This document shows positions 62,189-64,000 of a stretch of 64,000 nt of DNA, piece after piece. Each line of letters opens with the position of its first letter. Within the stretch, counting starts at the first letter, position 1. The DNA is from Colius striatus (Eukaryota > Chordata > Aves > Coliiformes > Coliidae). Position numbers and translations under genes: made by a program. Below the pieces are notes generated by a model. That model was given only the letters and a program-made list of their open reading frames with translations. It had not been told where the DNA came from and did no database searches. The stretch is taken from contig NC_084761.1 of assembly GCF_028858725.1 (NCBI RefSeq), positions 25,016,501 to 25,080,500 of the forward strand, given 5' to 3'.

Positions 62189-64000
62189 CTATCAAAAAAT
62201 AAGAAAAGCAAGACAAAATGCATTAGCAGCAGGATACAATGACCAACAGAATATTCCTATACAAACTCTTCAGTAAAACACAACAGAGAAGAAACTTTCC
62301 TCTCTCAGCATGAGTTGCAATGTTGCTCATTTAGCCCCTTCAGATTGTTCATGATTTTTAAGATTATTGAAGAAAAGTGACTTGTGTCACGCCAGAGTCT
62401 TGGCACTTTTTATGTGAGAAAATACTGGTTTCAAGATATAACACATTTGAGTGTTTTCTATATTCAAGAAATATTTCCATTATGCACAGCAGCTTTGAAT
62501 AGTTTGAAGCAGAACTATGTGGACAGGCACTTGAATAACAAGAAAAATAAATAGTTCTGGTAAAGGACCAAAGATGATGGCCTTGAGATTTGGGTCTGCT
62601 TTTTCTTACGCCCTTTGTGTCACAGCAGAGCCAACATGAATTTACCTAAGAACAGAGCAAGAAAGGAAAAATAAATAATTTGACTTAAGGAAAGAAAAAA
62701 GTATTTTATGTGGTACCTCTTATGTTTAAAATCCTTCATGAGTTCTATTTAATGAAATCCCAAGGCAGGAAGAGACAAACAAGAACTGTAGTGGAAACCG
62801 TTGATGAAATGCAAGGACAGTCAAGCTGTATATACACATTACACAGCACTTGTACAGCCCTTTCAGGTATGTTCTACATGTGCAGTACCGTTGGCATCTT
62901 TCTGGGTCCAGAGTGGCTAGGGAGGAGTAAGAAAGGCCTTTTTTGCCCCATTTGTAGTTCCTCTCTTCACTGCCACTGCTGTGAGAGGTTCTCACAGAAG
63001 CCATCGAGCAGCAAGGGTTGTGCAAGTAATCACCTTTTACAGTCTCTAGACAATGCAAAAAATATACAGAAAGGTGTCTTTGAGTTTTGTGTATTTTACC
63101 AAAAAAATTCCTTTACCTTATTGAACCACTCAGGACCAGGCTGGTGAGTGGGGGAAATATATCTGAGAGTTACCACATGCAATGCTAACAGATTTGTCCA
63201 AGGTATTTCTGTATGCCTGGGATACCCTCAGTGGTAAATCATGGCATTCCCACTGGCATTACTATTATTACACTTGTATAAAATGCTTCCTAGTACCCAT
63301 AAAAGCACTGACAAGTCTGGGACCTTACTGCAGCAGTGCCCAGGATGTCCATTCTGCTGTTCAACCTCACTGAAGCCGATGGGAGTGAGGGGCACTTGAC
63401 ACATCTTGCCTCTGATGATATTTCAAGACCCTACCAGTAATGATGCCTGGGCTGGTTGAGAATAAGCCAATGCTGAAGTTTCTATTTCACAACAATGTTG
63501 GAGAGGACAATAAATCATCACAGAACATTTTGGCAATCATCCATCCTTTTAAACATTGCACAATTTTGTCAAGACAGGAAACCTCGGGGTTTCATCATTT
63601 TTAAATGGGGATTGAGAAAGCTCAGAATTTTGCATGCCATGATTTTACTATGGCTTCCTGAAATTCTGTGAACAGAATACTGACAGTACTCTGAAGAGAT
63701 AAAAAGGATGTTGCAACAAAAAAATCATTGCGGCGGCTGCTCAGCTAATTTGAATGGAGACAATTTTTTTCCCCTTCAGTAATATTAACACGAATTTCAC
63801 TGCAGAGGTCAAGATTTATTACAGAAACTTTTTATTTCAGAAGTTGGTTTGATGTTACAACTCTTATATCAAGTGCCAGTGAAACAATCAACAATCCCTT
63901 GGATTTGTTTTTGCCCTCCACTCTGCCCTCCATTTTAAGATATGTTTGAAGAGTTTCGCAATAAATACTCCCTTTATCTAATTAATTTGGAAGTAATCTC
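62189..64000 (-). other. TNIP3: TNIP3 intron continuing past the window edge
   Basis: The sequence upstream of the 62188 acceptor. I checked the minus strand for coiled-coil or UBAN-like coding with splice sites and found none. No repeat family is recognised. Confidence 0.7.

Noticed and set aside
1-64000. CRISPR arrays, bacterial operons, tRNA or rRNA genes
   Set aside because: No regularly spaced direct repeats, ribosome-binding-site-led gene clusters or recognisable tRNA/rRNA cores were seen. The window is typical vertebrate nuclear DNA.

Overview
This window looks like a vertebrate nuclear chromosome, most likely from a bird. It has two intron-containing genes with long introns and sparse coding sequence, CpG-island promoters, three CR1-type LINE pieces and a partial LTR resembling those of avian ERVL-like elements. 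The species cannot be named from the sequence, and a non-avian reptile is not formally excluded.

Left part (about 1-26.5 kb): a complete NDNF gene (neuron-derived neurotrophic factor, a secreted fibronectin type III protein) on the minus strand. The three coding exons are 6630-6817, 5500-5624 and 2985-4378. They join in frame with canonical splice sites to give 568 residues, the length I recall for the human protein. The 3' UTR runs left to about 2.48 kb. The probable promoter and non-coding first exon sit in a CpG island at about 25.4-26.5 kb. That island has a minus-strand TATA box (25881-25887) and a consensus splice donor after 25727, which implies an intron 1 of about 19 kb. Intron 1 holds a CR1 tail (about 7.05-7.56 kb) and a pair of palindromic TAATCC/GGATTA elements at 14.37 and 14.46 kb.

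Middle part (about 26.5-49 kb): mostly non-coding DNA between the two genes. It holds a compact CpG-rich patch at 33.16-33.37 kb containing a good CTCF-type core motif. It also holds a long, decayed CR1 LINE on the minus strand (about 36.27-39.7 kb) with recognisable ORF1 esterase, endonuclease and reverse-transcriptase segments. An unexplained open, well-bounded exon-like segment lies at 46323-46512 (minus).

Right part (about 48.3-64 kb): the 3' end of TNIP3 (ABIN-3, an A20-binding inhibitor of NF-kB) on the minus strand. Coding exons are at 62030-62188 and 58618-58678, and a tiny terminal exon is proposed at 49057-49088. The exons for the N-terminus, the coiled coil and the ubiquitin-binding region lie beyond the right edge. 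The 9.5-kb last intron contains the LTR fragment (49785-50620) and a plus-strand CR1 tail (about 56.3-57.1 kb).

The NDNF-TNIP3 order and shared orientation match what I recall of the mammalian arrangement. I saw no RNA genes, CRISPR arrays or prokaryotic-type features, and no convincing undescribed multi-gene system. The best leads are the orphan exon at 46.3-46.5 kb, the CpG/CTCF patch between the genes and the paired palindromes in NDNF intron 1.
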